Of a stretch of 50,267 bases of DNA, positions 36,605-44,498 are shown piece by piece. Below the pieces are notes generated by a model, which saw nothing but the letters and a program-made list of their open reading frames with translations, was not told the DNA's origin and did not search any database. The translations under genes were made by a program, and so were the position numbers. Position 1 is the stretch's first letter, and the number at the start of each line of letters is the position of its first letter. Location: positions 1 to 50,267 of the forward strand of contig JAJECV010000058.1 in the NCBI GenBank assembly GCA_022821875.1, written 5' to 3'. Origin of the DNA: Rhodothermales bacterium. Lineage in GTDB: Bacteria; Bacteroidota; Rhodothermia; Rhodothermales; Bin80.

Positions 36605-37336
36605 TCATCTTGTTTGCGGTGGACAATGCACTACGTTTGAGTTTGCTCCCCTACTGGATGCTTTATTCGAATCGTCCTGTGTGTCATGCTCAACATTGTT
36701 ATCGTTATCTGTTACAGTATTGTCTGTTGATTGATCACTGTATTTGATAGCGTAGCTTGTTTGGGCCGCCTTTTTGATTACTGATTGAGCACCGCGCTCA
36801 ATTTTGTTTCCTGCATCTGTTACCTTATCCACGGCGGTTTGTGCAGTGCGTTTAACATCATTCCCTGCATCTGCCACTTTCGTTGCCGCGTTCTGTGCAG
36901 TGCGTTTGATTTCGGTCCCAGCATCGGACACCTTACCAGTGGCTGCCTGTGCTCCACGTATGATTTTACTTCCAGCACCGAATGTTTTTCTGCCAATCCG
37001 TTTTCCAACGAAGGCAACCAGTTTCGCATGTTCTCCAGGCTTAATCGTCACTCGGTATTTTTTGCTGACCCATTTTCCAAAATGGTTAATCAGTTTTTCG
37101 TATTCCTCCGGCTTAATGGTGATTCCAGATTTCCTGCTGATCCATTTCGCAAAAAGGGGAAGCAGTTTGGCAATCATGCGATCCCCTAAATAGGTCACCA
37201 GCTTTATGGCAAACCAGAAGACCATCTTGATCAGGACTTTTCGGAGTAGAAAAATCACGATAATGAAAGCACCGATGAGCAGGAAAATCAGAAAGATTAC
37301 ACCGATGAATGACAGGGCATCTCCAAGTAGAGACAT
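36605..37336 (-). CDS. Membrane-anchored 18-residue-repeat protein, unknown function
   Basis: A 243-residue partner of the preceding gene. The N-terminus is a strong membrane anchor (FIGVIFLIFLLIGAFIIVIF, residues 10-29) plus a further hydrophobic stretch. Then a 24-residue block occurs twice, at 64-87 and 88-111 (KWISRKSGITIKPEEYEKLI against KWVSKKYRVTIKPGEHAKLV). Four 18-residue units follow (117-188), three of them clear, such as KVADAGNDVKRTAQTAVD. The tail is acidic and Asn/Asp-rich. No enzyme motif is visible. It lies upstream of the larger repeat protein on the same strand, 196 bp apart. A shared membrane scaffold or stress role is inferred from the common repeat only. Confidence 0.7.
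   Translation of the reverse strand: MSLLGDALSFIGVIFLIFLLIGAFIIVIFLLRKVLIKMVFWFAIKLVTYLGDRMIAKLLPLFAKWISRKSGITIKPEEYEKLINHFGKWVSKKYRVTIKPGEHAKLVAFVGKRIGRKTFGAGSKIIRGAQAATGKVSDAGTEIKRTAQNAATKVADAGNDVKRTAQTAVDKVTDAGNKIERGAQSVIKKAAQTSYAIKYSDQSTDNTVTDNDNNVEHDTQDDSNKASSRGANSNVVHCPPQTR
36773..36988 (-). repeat. Four 54-bp units coding 18-residue repeats (second protein)
   Basis: Same unit as at 35872-36357. The first unit (residues 117-134) is degenerate and the next three are regular, each with the DAG core. The repeat has spread between, or been shared by, two adjacent genes. Confidence 0.8.
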
Positions 37337-37831
37337 CGTTTCGCTGGTTTTGAATTAGGTTGGTTTCTGAGCCATAACTTTGGGGCTATGACAGCTTTTG
37401 CTGCGCACTGGACATAGTTTAATCGGAGCGGGGTTACCCGTGGTGTCCCGTACGATCTGGATCAGGAAACAGGTCATGATCATGTTCTGCCGAAGCATTG
37501 GAAATTCAGCGGTTCCCATACTTTTATATCGCTCTTCCCAATATACAATACTGGCCCGATATCTGGCATGTCAAGGTTTTCGTCTTGCGTGGATGGATTT
37601 CCGGCTGGACATCTTTCTGCGGGAGGTTTTGCCCGAAGACGGAAACGACATCATCGAACCCAAAATCAGCATATCTGTAGAATCTTGCAGTTCGCCCTGT
37701 AATCCCATTAAAATGGAGCATCCCCAGTCGTGGGCTGTTGCTGAGATATTGTCTTCATTGCGTTTGACGTATCCGGCTGGCCTGGGTGGAACGATTGCTG
37801 GAACAGAGTACCATGTCCCAGATATAGCAGC
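37337..37831. other. Region upstream of the methyltransferase operon
   Basis: About 495 bp. A 150-codon plus-strand frame (37398-37850) overlaps the start of the methyltransferase gene, but its composition is unconvincing: its first half shows Cys- and Met-rich sequence with no motif. Another frame reads GVPYDLDQETGHDHVLPKHW before a stop, so the region may be a decayed gene. I assign no feature; it must contain the operon promoter. Confidence 0.4.
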
Positions 37832-39199
37832 ATGTGTACTGGAAACATAGAATTACCCAAAACTGATACCAGTCTACACGGTACAGTTCCTGTTCCGGCA
37901 GCTAGTGATCAGTCGGATCCCTTTTCTCAGTATGTAGATTCAGTACTTGAGTTGACTGAGTTGCACAGGCCCATCAAAGGTGATGAATGGCACAGAAGAC
38001 TTGAACTCTGTCTGGATGGTGAGCCTGGCCGCGTTCTTCGCGACCGGGTGCAGAGAAAAGATCTGAGGCGGCAGGGGGCATATTTCACAGGTTTTAGGTT
38101 GGCAGAAAGGGTGGCTAAAGTGGCCACCAGTCAAACAGGGATTCCAAAGGTGTGTGATCCCGCGTGCGGCGCAGGGGATCTTCTTTTGGCCATTGCACGG
38201 AAACTACCCCTTCAATCTACTCTTGAGGAAACACTTGTGAAATGGGGGAATTTTCTTTCAGGATTTGACATATCCGAACAATTCATCCGCCTGACGAAGG
38301 CACGACTTATTCTACTTGCCGCCAAGCGTCATGGAATTTATCCGCCCTTTGATCCAAGTCTGCCCTCTGATCTATTTTCCGATATCAAGATTGGTGATTC
38401 GCTTACATCTCCTCCAAACATGTCAGGTATGGATGTAATCATCATGAATCCACCATTTGGTTATTCGCCAGCACCGGTCGATTGTGATTGGGCATCAGGT
38501 CGTGTTAATGCCGCAGTTTTATTTGTTGATCGTGCCATCCGGGATGCTGCCGAAGGAGCAAGAGTTATCGCAATTCTTCCCGATGTCCTTCGTTCAGGGA
38601 GCCGGTACACGGCTTGGCGTGAATCAATACGTGCTCTTGGGGCCGTATTGCATGAGAAGCCTCTGGGCCTGTTTGATGAATGGACGGATATTGATGTTTA
38701 CCTCTTTCATTTCAAGAAGAATTTGAGCCTTGACAGGAATTGCTTCGAACGTCCAGTTGATCAGGCTACTTATGGTATTGGTAAGCGATTTTTCGTTCAT
38801 GTGGGGCCAGTTGTACCGCATCGTCACACAGAAACTGGCCCCTGTGCCCCCTATATTAATGCCCGCTTACTTCCATCTTGGGGCGAACTGGCAGCGATAG
38901 AGACTACTCGTCAATTTACGGGTCGTCTCTTTGAACCGCCTTTTGTATGTGTAAAGAGAACTTCTAGGCCTGATGATGGCCGTCGGGCGATTGCTACATT
39001 AATCAGTGGAGACAAACCCGTTGCAGTTGAGAACCACTTAGTGGTATTGATTCCTAAAGATGGCACTGTTCAAACTTGTCGTAAATTGATGCATAGGCTT
39101 AACTCTCCGAAAACGGATAGATGGCTGAATACCCGCTTGCGATGTAGGCATCTTACGACAAGAGCACTTTCCGAAATGCCATGGTGGTACAAGCCATGA
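37832..39199 (+). CDS. N6-adenine DNA methyltransferase, first gene of a four-gene operon
   Basis: A 455-residue AdoMet-dependent methyltransferase with gamma-class motif order: AdoMet-binding CDPACGAGDLLLAIA with D109 to G115, then SGFDISEQFIRLTKARL, and the catalytic NPPF at 206-209 (IIMNPPFGYS). The preceding GAYFTGFRLAERVAKVA fits the helix before motif I in N6-adenine enzymes of restriction systems. The C-terminal 200 residues (PPFVCVKRTSRPDD, LNTRLRCRHL) are the recognition-like part. There is no HsdS, Res or nuclease gene next to it. The following gene starts inside its stop by ATGA, so it is tied to the ATPase, receiver and MBL genes that follow. Start: ATG at 37832; a Shine-Dalgarno is not obvious. 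Confidence 0.88.
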   Translation: MCTGNIELPKTDTSLHGTVPVPAASDQSDPFSQYVDSVLELTELHRPIKGDEWHRRLELCLDGEPGRVLRDRVQRKDLRRQGAYFTGFRLAERVAKVATSQTGIPKVCDPACGAGDLLLAIARKLPLQSTLEETLVKWGNFLSGFDISEQFIRLTKARLILLAAKRHGIYPPFDPSLPSDLFSDIKIGDSLTSPPNMSGMDVIIMNPPFGYSPAPVDCDWASGRVNAAVLFVDRAIRDAAEGARVIAILPDVLRSGSRYTAWRESIRALGAVLHEKPLGLFDEWTDIDVYLFHFKKNLSLDRNCFERPVDQATYGIGKRFFVHVGPVVPHRHTETGPCAPYINARLLPSWGELAAIETTRQFTGRLFEPPFVCVKRTSRPDDGRRAIATLISGDKPVAVENHLVVLIPKDGTVQTCRKLMHRLNSPKTDRWLNTRLRCRHLTTRALSEMPWWYKP

Positions 39200-41283
39200 G
39201 TGACTTACAATCAACAACTTCACATCTTAGGTTTTCCACCGGGATTGTCAAGCGACTTGGTGAAGAACTGAACCCGACTTTAAGCAAAGGCATATTGGAG
39301 CTTGCCAAAAATGCCTACGATGCGGATGCAACCGAATGCCGAATCGAACTTCATGATGTCAGTCAGCCAGGTGGCAAGATTACTGTCCGAGACAATGGGG
39401 ACGGGATGACATCCAGTCAGATTACCGACAGTTGGCTGGTCTTGGGCCAATCTTCAAAGAAATCTGCAATTGAGACTCGCCTCGGCCGGATCCCTGCCGG
39501 AAGTAAGGGTTTAGGTCGACTGGCTGCTCTGCGAATGGGTCGGAACACTTTCCTTGCCACAATTTCCCGGCAGGAGAAGAATCTCCTGCACGAGTTACCC
39601 ATTGAATGGGACAAGTTTGACAATGCTCAAATTGCTGAAGATGTTACGCTGAACATTACGACGAGACTCTCTGATCCGAATCTCCCCCATGGGACCGAGA
39701 TTCGGATCAGCGATCTACGTTCTGCATGCAGCCGGATGGAGGTAAAACGTCTCGCACGCGAACTCGTCCTACTTGCTGATCCTTTTGATGATATCCCACA
39801 GGGATTCAATCCAGTACTGTCCGTTCCCGAGTTTGAGGATCTTGAAGTGCTGGTCCAGAATCGATATTTTGATGATGCCGAATTTCATCTCAGTGCAGAA
39901 GTTACCGAAAATGGTGAAGCCTTTGCCAGAATTATTGATTGGCGGGGTAAGCTTCTCTATGAGGCACGGCATAGTGACCTAATCCCCAAAGGGCGAGAGA
40001 TATATGAGTGCCCGCCCGCCAAGTTTGACATCTGGGTTTTTATTCTCAATAAAGACACCTTCTCTTCCCGGCGGTCAACGATCAGCGAAGTTCGTGATTG
40101 GCTTGCAGAATTCGGCGGAGTTCACATCTATTACAATGACTTGCGAGTAAATCCATACGGAGGTCCAGATAATGATTGGCTCGGCATGAATCTCAGGCGT
40201 GTGAGAAGCCCTGAGGAGCGTCCTGGGACGAATACATCCATTGGCCGTGTCGTAGTACATGACCAGCAAGATCAGTTAAGAGAGAAGACAGACCGATCAG
40301 GATTCATTGAGAATCATGCCTTCTATGATTTGCGGTCGTTCGCACGTGATTCCATGGACTGGATGGCAAAATGTAGGCTTAAGGAAGCCGAGCACCGTAG
40401 ACAAAGAGCACGAAAAACAGTTCCGAAGCAATCCGATACGGCGCAACAGGATTTTATGAGTACAATTGCTGATGTACCGCAAGAAATGCGGTTTGTTATT
40501 GAAGATGCCTTCAAGTCGTACGAATCCTCCCGGGACCGGGAGGTGAATATGCTGCAGAAGGAGGTCCAATTATATCGCACACTCAGCACTGCCGGCATTA
40601 CTGCGGCAACATTTGCCCACGAGTCCAATGCGAATCCTATCAAGATCATTCGGAATTGCATCGCTGCAATTGAACGTCGCTCCCAAAAAATTTCAGATGA
40701 ACTCTTTCTGAGTCAATTCCAAAAACCAATCAATGGTGTCAAACGATCCCTGAATAGCCTTGCCGTTTTAGGGAGTGCAACCTTAAGCCTTTTGGACCAT
40801 GAGAAACGTCGTAATACTCGAGTGGATCTACACGATGTTCTGAATAAGATGTTGGAGATCTTCAGTCCCTTTCTTCGTGGTGCAGATGTCACGGTAATCA
40901 AGAAGTTTGCCTCGGGTTCGCCATTTCTTCGCGGACAGCGTGCTGCGGTAGAGTCAATCGTAACCAACCTGCTAAATAATAGTATTGCAGCATTTGAGGA
41001 TGCAGGGACGCAGGATCGCGTTATTGAAATTTCCTCACAGATTATGGATCGGAGTTGGTGTCTGTCGATTAGTGACAGCGGGCCGGGGATTATTGGAATT
41101 TGCAAATCTGACATTTGGCTTCCGGGGCAAACAACACGGAAGCAAGGTACGGGCTTGGGTTTAACCATCGTTCGTGACGCGGTACTTGATTTAGGGGGAT
41201 CTGTTGATGCGATGGAGCATGGCCCTTACGGAGGTGCAGTCATTATCATTCACTTACCCATCATTGGAAACGAAAGATGCTAA
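39196..41283 (+). CDS. Protein with two GHKL ATPase modules: Hsp90-type N-terminus and histidine-kinase C-terminus
   Basis: A 695-residue protein with two separate GHKL ATP-binding modules. The first resembles Hsp90/MORC-type HATPase_c_3: E35-L-A-K-N39, DNGDGM at 66-71 and AGSKGLGR at 101-108. The second is a histidine-kinase core: a phosphoacceptor-like H475 in FAHESNANPIKIIRN, N box NLLNNS at 591-596, G1 box SDSGPG at 626-631, and TGLGLTIVRDA. Between them lies a helical linker with a run of basic residues (AEHRRQRARKTVPKQ). No transmembrane or sensor domain is present, so the input is cytosolic, perhaps DNA or the Hsp90-like module itself. ATGA overlap with the methyltransferase; 7-bp overlap with the receiver gene. 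The start at 39196 follows from that overlap. Confidence 0.88.
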   Translation: MSDLQSTTSHLRFSTGIVKRLGEELNPTLSKGILELAKNAYDADATECRIELHDVSQPGGKITVRDNGDGMTSSQITDSWLVLGQSSKKSAIETRLGRIPAGSKGLGRLAALRMGRNTFLATISRQEKNLLHELPIEWDKFDNAQIAEDVTLNITTRLSDPNLPHGTEIRISDLRSACSRMEVKRLARELVLLADPFDDIPQGFNPVLSVPEFEDLEVLVQNRYFDDAEFHLSAEVTENGEAFARIIDWRGKLLYEARHSDLIPKGREIYECPPAKFDIWVFILNKDTFSSRRSTISEVRDWLAEFGGVHIYYNDLRVNPYGGPDNDWLGMNLRRVRSPEERPGTNTSIGRVVVHDQQDQLREKTDRSGFIENHAFYDLRSFARDSMDWMAKCRLKEAEHRRQRARKTVPKQSDTAQQDFMSTIADVPQEMRFVIEDAFKSYESSRDREVNMLQKEVQLYRTLSTAGITAATFAHESNANPIKIIRNCIAAIERRSQKISDELFLSQFQKPINGVKRSLNSLAVLGSATLSLLDHEKRRNTRVDLHDVLNKMLEIFSPFLRGADVTVIKKFASGSPFLRGQRAAVESIVTNLLNNSIAAFEDAGTQDRVIEISSQIMDRSWCLSISDSGPGIIGICKSDIWLPGQTTRKQGTGLGLTIVRDAVLDLGGSVDAMEHGPYGGAVIIIHLPIIGNERC

Positions 41284-41933
41284 CAATTGGGAACCGACAG
41301 ATAGAACGCGTGCTGATCATCGATGATGATCCAGAAGCAAGGAGTTCTTATGAATATGCAATTGAAGATATGGGGCTGACTGCCCATCAGGTCAGGGACA
41401 TTCATAATGGTAGCGAATTGAGTTTTCTTGACCAAATTCAACCCAGCGATGTCATCTTGTGCGACTATCATCTGAAAAAGCATGCCTATGCATCACGCAA
41501 TGGGGATTGGGTTATGAGAAATGGTTTTCAGAAAGGTATTCCTGGCGTTCTATGCACAAGTATTCACGAGGCACCGATTCGTCGAGACTATTTGAGATAC
41601 ATTCCAGGTTTACTGCGAGAGAGTAATCCGAGACCAGATCAACTGAGTTATGCATGGGAGCAGTGTGTAGAGGAATTAAGAGGTAATCCGCGACCTTCGC
41701 GTCGTCCTTGGCGAACCCTTGTGTGCGTGGATAATGTAGATGAAGAACGTAAGCGTTTCTATGCTGTTGTTCCCGCTTGGAGTACCCGTGTCAAAGTTCC
41801 CATTGACTTTGATAGTTTACCTCAGAACATCAGAGACTTGGTTGAGCCGGATCAGCGGTTCTATGCACTGGTAAATACCGGAGCCATGGATCCTGATAAT
41901 TTGTTTTTTGACGAATGGGAGGAAAGGCCATAA
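41277..41933 (+). CDS. Response-regulator receiver protein without recognised output domain
   Basis: A 218-residue receiver protein. Acidic pocket D16-D17-D18 in VLIIDDDPEARSSYEYA and phosphoacceptor D63 in VILCDYHLKKH are in place, with the Ser/Thr position at LCTSIHE. The conserved lysine near residue 105 is not clear (YLRYIPGLLR), so phosphorylation chemistry could be altered. The C-terminal 90 residues (RRPWRTLVCVDNVDEERKRF, then PIDFDSLPQNIRDLVEPD) match no DNA-binding domain I know. By position it should accept phosphate from the kinase encoded just upstream and pass the signal to a neighbour, probably the MBL protein. It overlaps the kinase gene by 7 bp and the next gene by 1 bp. Confidence 0.85.
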   Translation: MLTIGNRQIERVLIIDDDPEARSSYEYAIEDMGLTAHQVRDIHNGSELSFLDQIQPSDVILCDYHLKKHAYASRNGDWVMRNGFQKGIPGVLCTSIHEAPIRRDYLRYIPGLLRESNPRPDQLSYAWEQCVEELRGNPRPSRRPWRTLVCVDNVDEERKRFYAVVPAWSTRVKVPIDFDSLPQNIRDLVEPDQRFYALVNTGAMDPDNLFFDEWEERP

Positions 41934-42949
41934 TGCCATTAAATCGTCATTTGTGCTTTCTGGATGTTGGGCATGGAAACAGTGCGGTAGTTATTGCTGG
42001 AGAGGATAACGTTGCGGTCATAGATGTTGGTCGTCAAAGTACGTTTTCCGAGTTTTGTCTGGAGCAGAATATTAACCATATTCAGTCCATTTATTTGTCT
42101 CATGCTGATGCAGACCATGTTGCCGCATTTTTAGGCGTACTCATAACAAAGAGCATATCTATTGATTATGTCTATGTGAACAGCGATGCCTCAAAAGAGT
42201 CTGGTGTGTGGGATGATTTAGTCTATGAACTTGATCGCGCACATCAAGATGGATTACTTGAATTCAAGACGGAACTTGTTTCGGGGCATCGTGAAAAACT
42301 TCCACATGGGATATCCATTGAAGTTTTGGCTCCCAGCCGGTATTTGGCATCCAAAGGTCCGGAAGGTGTGAACAGATCTGGAACCACAATCCGTACGAAT
42401 TCCGTTAGCGCGGTCATTGCAGTTTCTGTTGGTGCTTCCACGGTTGCTCTGCTGCCGGGAGATATAGACGGAGTTGGTCTTGATGATTTACTCCAGAACC
42501 CGCAAGCAAATCTCAATGCAAGGATATTGGTCTATCCGCACCATGGGGGATTTCCAGGGGCGGGGATTACTCCAGAAGAGTATGCAGAAAAACTGCTGCC
42601 AGAGGTTCGGCCGGATCTTGTAATCTTCTCTATTGGGCGCGGGATGTATTCTACCCCAAGTCCTGATGTGATGCGGCAACTCCGAAGATTATTGCCCGGT
42701 ACCCGGATCGTGTGTACACAGTTGTCCGAGCATTGTGCAGATCAGCTGCCCGCGGTTCCATCTACACATTTATCTCAAGTGTTTGCCGGAGGGCGTGAAT
42801 CTGGAAAATGCTGCGGGGGAACGGTTGTCGTATCGCTTGAGGATGTTTCTGAAATTCAGCCGAAGAGGATTCCACATGCTGAATTTATCAAGAGCCATGC
42901 CCACACTGCATTGTGCTTTGAGCATCTTCCAGAAGCATCTCTTACTTAA
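41933..42949 (+). CDS. ComEC/Rec2-type metallo-beta-lactamase-fold hydrolase
   Basis: A 338-residue MBL-fold protein of the kind fused to the competence channel ComEC. Motifs: FLDVGHGNSAVVI at the start, metal-binding HADADH at residues 57-62, ALLPGDID, and YPHHGG, which together form the two-metal site. No channel domain is attached. Stand-alone relatives are hydrolases or nucleases; here a DNase or nucleotide hydrolase is a reasonable guess but not proven. The ATG at 41933 overlaps the receiver stop by 1 bp and has GGGAGGAAAGG just upstream, so it is translated efficiently; a 6-codon longer start is less likely. As the last gene of the operon it is the natural effector. Confidence 0.88.
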   Translation: MPLNRHLCFLDVGHGNSAVVIAGEDNVAVIDVGRQSTFSEFCLEQNINHIQSIYLSHADADHVAAFLGVLITKSISIDYVYVNSDASKESGVWDDLVYELDRAHQDGLLEFKTELVSGHREKLPHGISIEVLAPSRYLASKGPEGVNRSGTTIRTNSVSAVIAVSVGASTVALLPGDIDGVGLDDLLQNPQANLNARILVYPHHGGFPGAGITPEEYAEKLLPEVRPDLVIFSIGRGMYSTPSPDVMRQLRRLLPGTRIVCTQLSEHCADQLPAVPSTHLSQVFAGGRESGKCCGGTVVVSLEDVSEIQPKRIPHAEFIKSHAHTALCFEHLPEASLT

Positions 42950-43082
42950 CTTGCGAGATGACGAAGAGGATATATTCGTACATCAAGACGGCACCAGCAC
43001 TGGCAATACCTTTCAGTGAATCCATACGGCGTGTGTGATCAATGAATAATTTAGTTGACACGGACATTCCGGCTAACCGAAT

Positions 43083-43852
43083 CTATTTCGGTGTTGGCAT
43101 ATCGGCTCCAATTTTTTTGCGCCAGTCCCTGAGCTTCTCATGTAGCAGTTCTGTCTTTTCCGGTAATTGGTGAGCCAGATTGTCTGACTCCCCTGGGTCT
43201 TTACGCAGGTTATAAAGTTCCAGCGCACCATTCTCAAAGAATTCGATCAGTTTGTAATCCCCGCTACGTATCGCCCCAGCTGGTGTCGTACGCCACGGCC
43301 CAGATATTCCCTTGGCTGCCTCAAGGTATGCCGGGAAGTGCCAGTAGATGTTCCTCGCCGCTAAACCGCCCTATTTTCGATAAAAATCGGGACGAGGCTC
43401 GTTCCGTCCACAGTATGCGCGGGGGATTCAGCACCGGCTATTTCCAAGAGGGTAGGGTAAAAGTCAATGCCACTTACTGGAGTGCTGTCCAATCGGTCAG
43501 GGGTGATTTTTGCAGGCCATTTTACGGCTAACGGGACGCGAATGCCACCCTCGTACAACATCCCCTTGTATCCTCTGAGCGGTTGATTGGATGTAGTCTG
43601 AACTGCTCCACCATTGTCAGAATAGAAGATAACCAGTGTATTATCGGTTAATTCCAAGGCTGCAATCTGCTCTAAGATGCTTCCCACGCTACGATCAGCA
43701 CTCTCAATCATGGCGGCATATGTAGGATTTTTTTGACCTCCGTCGGGTGCCTTGCGTTCATATTTTGCTTTAATATCTGCGTGTGCCTGTATTGGAGTAT
43801 GCACTGCGTAGTGAGACAAATACAGGAAGAACGGTTCTTGTTTGTTCTGTTC
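43083..43852 (-). pseudogene. Broken sulfatase: C-terminal part, frameshifted, N-terminus missing
   Basis: The minus strand decodes to an arylsulfatase fragment. Upstream part: KQEPFFLYLSHYAVHTPIQ, with SDNGGAVQ as the calcium-binding region, then YKGMLYEGGIRVPLAVKWP and DFYPTLLEIAG. It stops in the tract ending IFIENRAV, and the C-terminal part continues in another frame: NIYWHFPAYLEA, GPWRTTPAGAIRSGDYKLIE and the usual LYNLRKDPGESDNLA close. So one frameshift occurs near 43370, and everything before the EPFFLYLSHYAV block, including the catalytic Cys/Ser motif, is absent. The break is at the palindrome 43853-43890. It is a relic with no active enzyme. Confidence 0.9.
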
Positions 43853-43890
43853 GGTTCTACCGGCATTTGTATGGAAATGCCGGTAGAACC
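43853..43890. repeat. Perfect 16-bp inverted repeat at the sulfatase breakpoint
   Basis: GGTTCTACCGGCATTT and AAATGCCGGTAGAACC separated by 6 nt. The stem is G+C-balanced and lacks a following T tract on either strand, so a terminator is unlikely. It sits exactly where recognisable sulfatase sequence ends. Confidence 0.9.
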
Positions 43891-43929
43891 AACTATTTCT
43901 ATCCTTATCGAATCAGTCACTGGGATTAG

Positions 43930-44468
43930 GATACCTGCATTAGATGTTTTGAACATCTTGCTAATTCTTCTGGGATATTCATCGAAAGCGGGGTTGCAGA
44001 GGCTGTCTATGAAGCGTTAGGGATTGGGATTCCTCATCACATCCAATCTTTTTTCGCTGCCTGAAAGATTTTGCCATAAGGCAGCAGCTAGATCAAGTGA
44101 AGGTGGAACATGTTGATATTGTTTATTCCACTGAACTTCTTGGTCCCGCAGGGCGAATTGATCTCAGCCACTACAGATCACGACTCAAAGATGCGTTAAC
44201 GGAAGAAAACTGCACAATCGCAGAGACAATTCTCGCGGAGGCTGCGGTCCAAGGCGTGTTCACTCCCGAAGCCCGAGTCGCTATCCAAGTGGAGTATGGA
44301 CGAACTGTGACGAATGTACAGGAGTACATCGTTGAGGTACTTGATGTATTCACACATGACGGATATATCGCACTTGAAGATGAGGGGTATCGTTTTAATT
44401 TTCGATTACTGAAGGAGTGGTGGGCAGCAAGTTTCAGGGAACATTACATTCCCCTTACTGAACGGTAA
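43930..44468 (+). pseudogene. Decapitated ATPase: C-terminal part only, frameshifted
   Basis: The plus strand decodes to the end of a P-loop ATPase: NSSGIFIESGVAEAVYEALG, then IGIPHHIQSFF, a pattern seen near the C-terminus of AAA-type ATPases with winged-helix ends. It then passes, after a one-base deletion in a T run at 44049-44054, to RCLKDFAIRQQLDQVKVEHV and on to the stop at 44468. The N-terminal nucleotide-binding part is missing and the frame is closed by a TAG at 43927. The open part 44097-44468 keeps a GTG start and could still be translated as a 123-residue fragment. It lies 30 bp before the intact ATPase-TPR gene, probably its former partner. Confidence 0.75.
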
Positions 44469-44498
44469 AGTTGGAGATAAATTCAGGAAAACGGACCA

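Noticed and set aside
35872..36988. Regular 54-bp periodicity considered as a CRISPR array or tandem non-coding repeat.
   Set aside because: The units code an 18-residue protein repeat in frame, lack unique spacers and diverge at the DNA level.
37398..37850. 150-codon plus-strand frame ahead of the methyltransferase.
   Set aside because: No motif, Cys/Met-rich start and overlap with the methyltransferase start; possibly decayed DNA, so it is only described as part of the upstream region.
37832..42949. Equation of the kinase/receiver operon with the Detocs defence system.
   Set aside because: Detocs uses a TPR-containing sensor kinase and a receiver fused to a nucleotide-processing effector; here the kinase has an Hsp90-type module instead, the receiver has no such effector, and a methyltransferase and MBL gene are added.
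43853..43890. Palindrome as a Rho-independent terminator.
   Set aside because: No T tract follows the stem on either strand, and no intact gene ends there.
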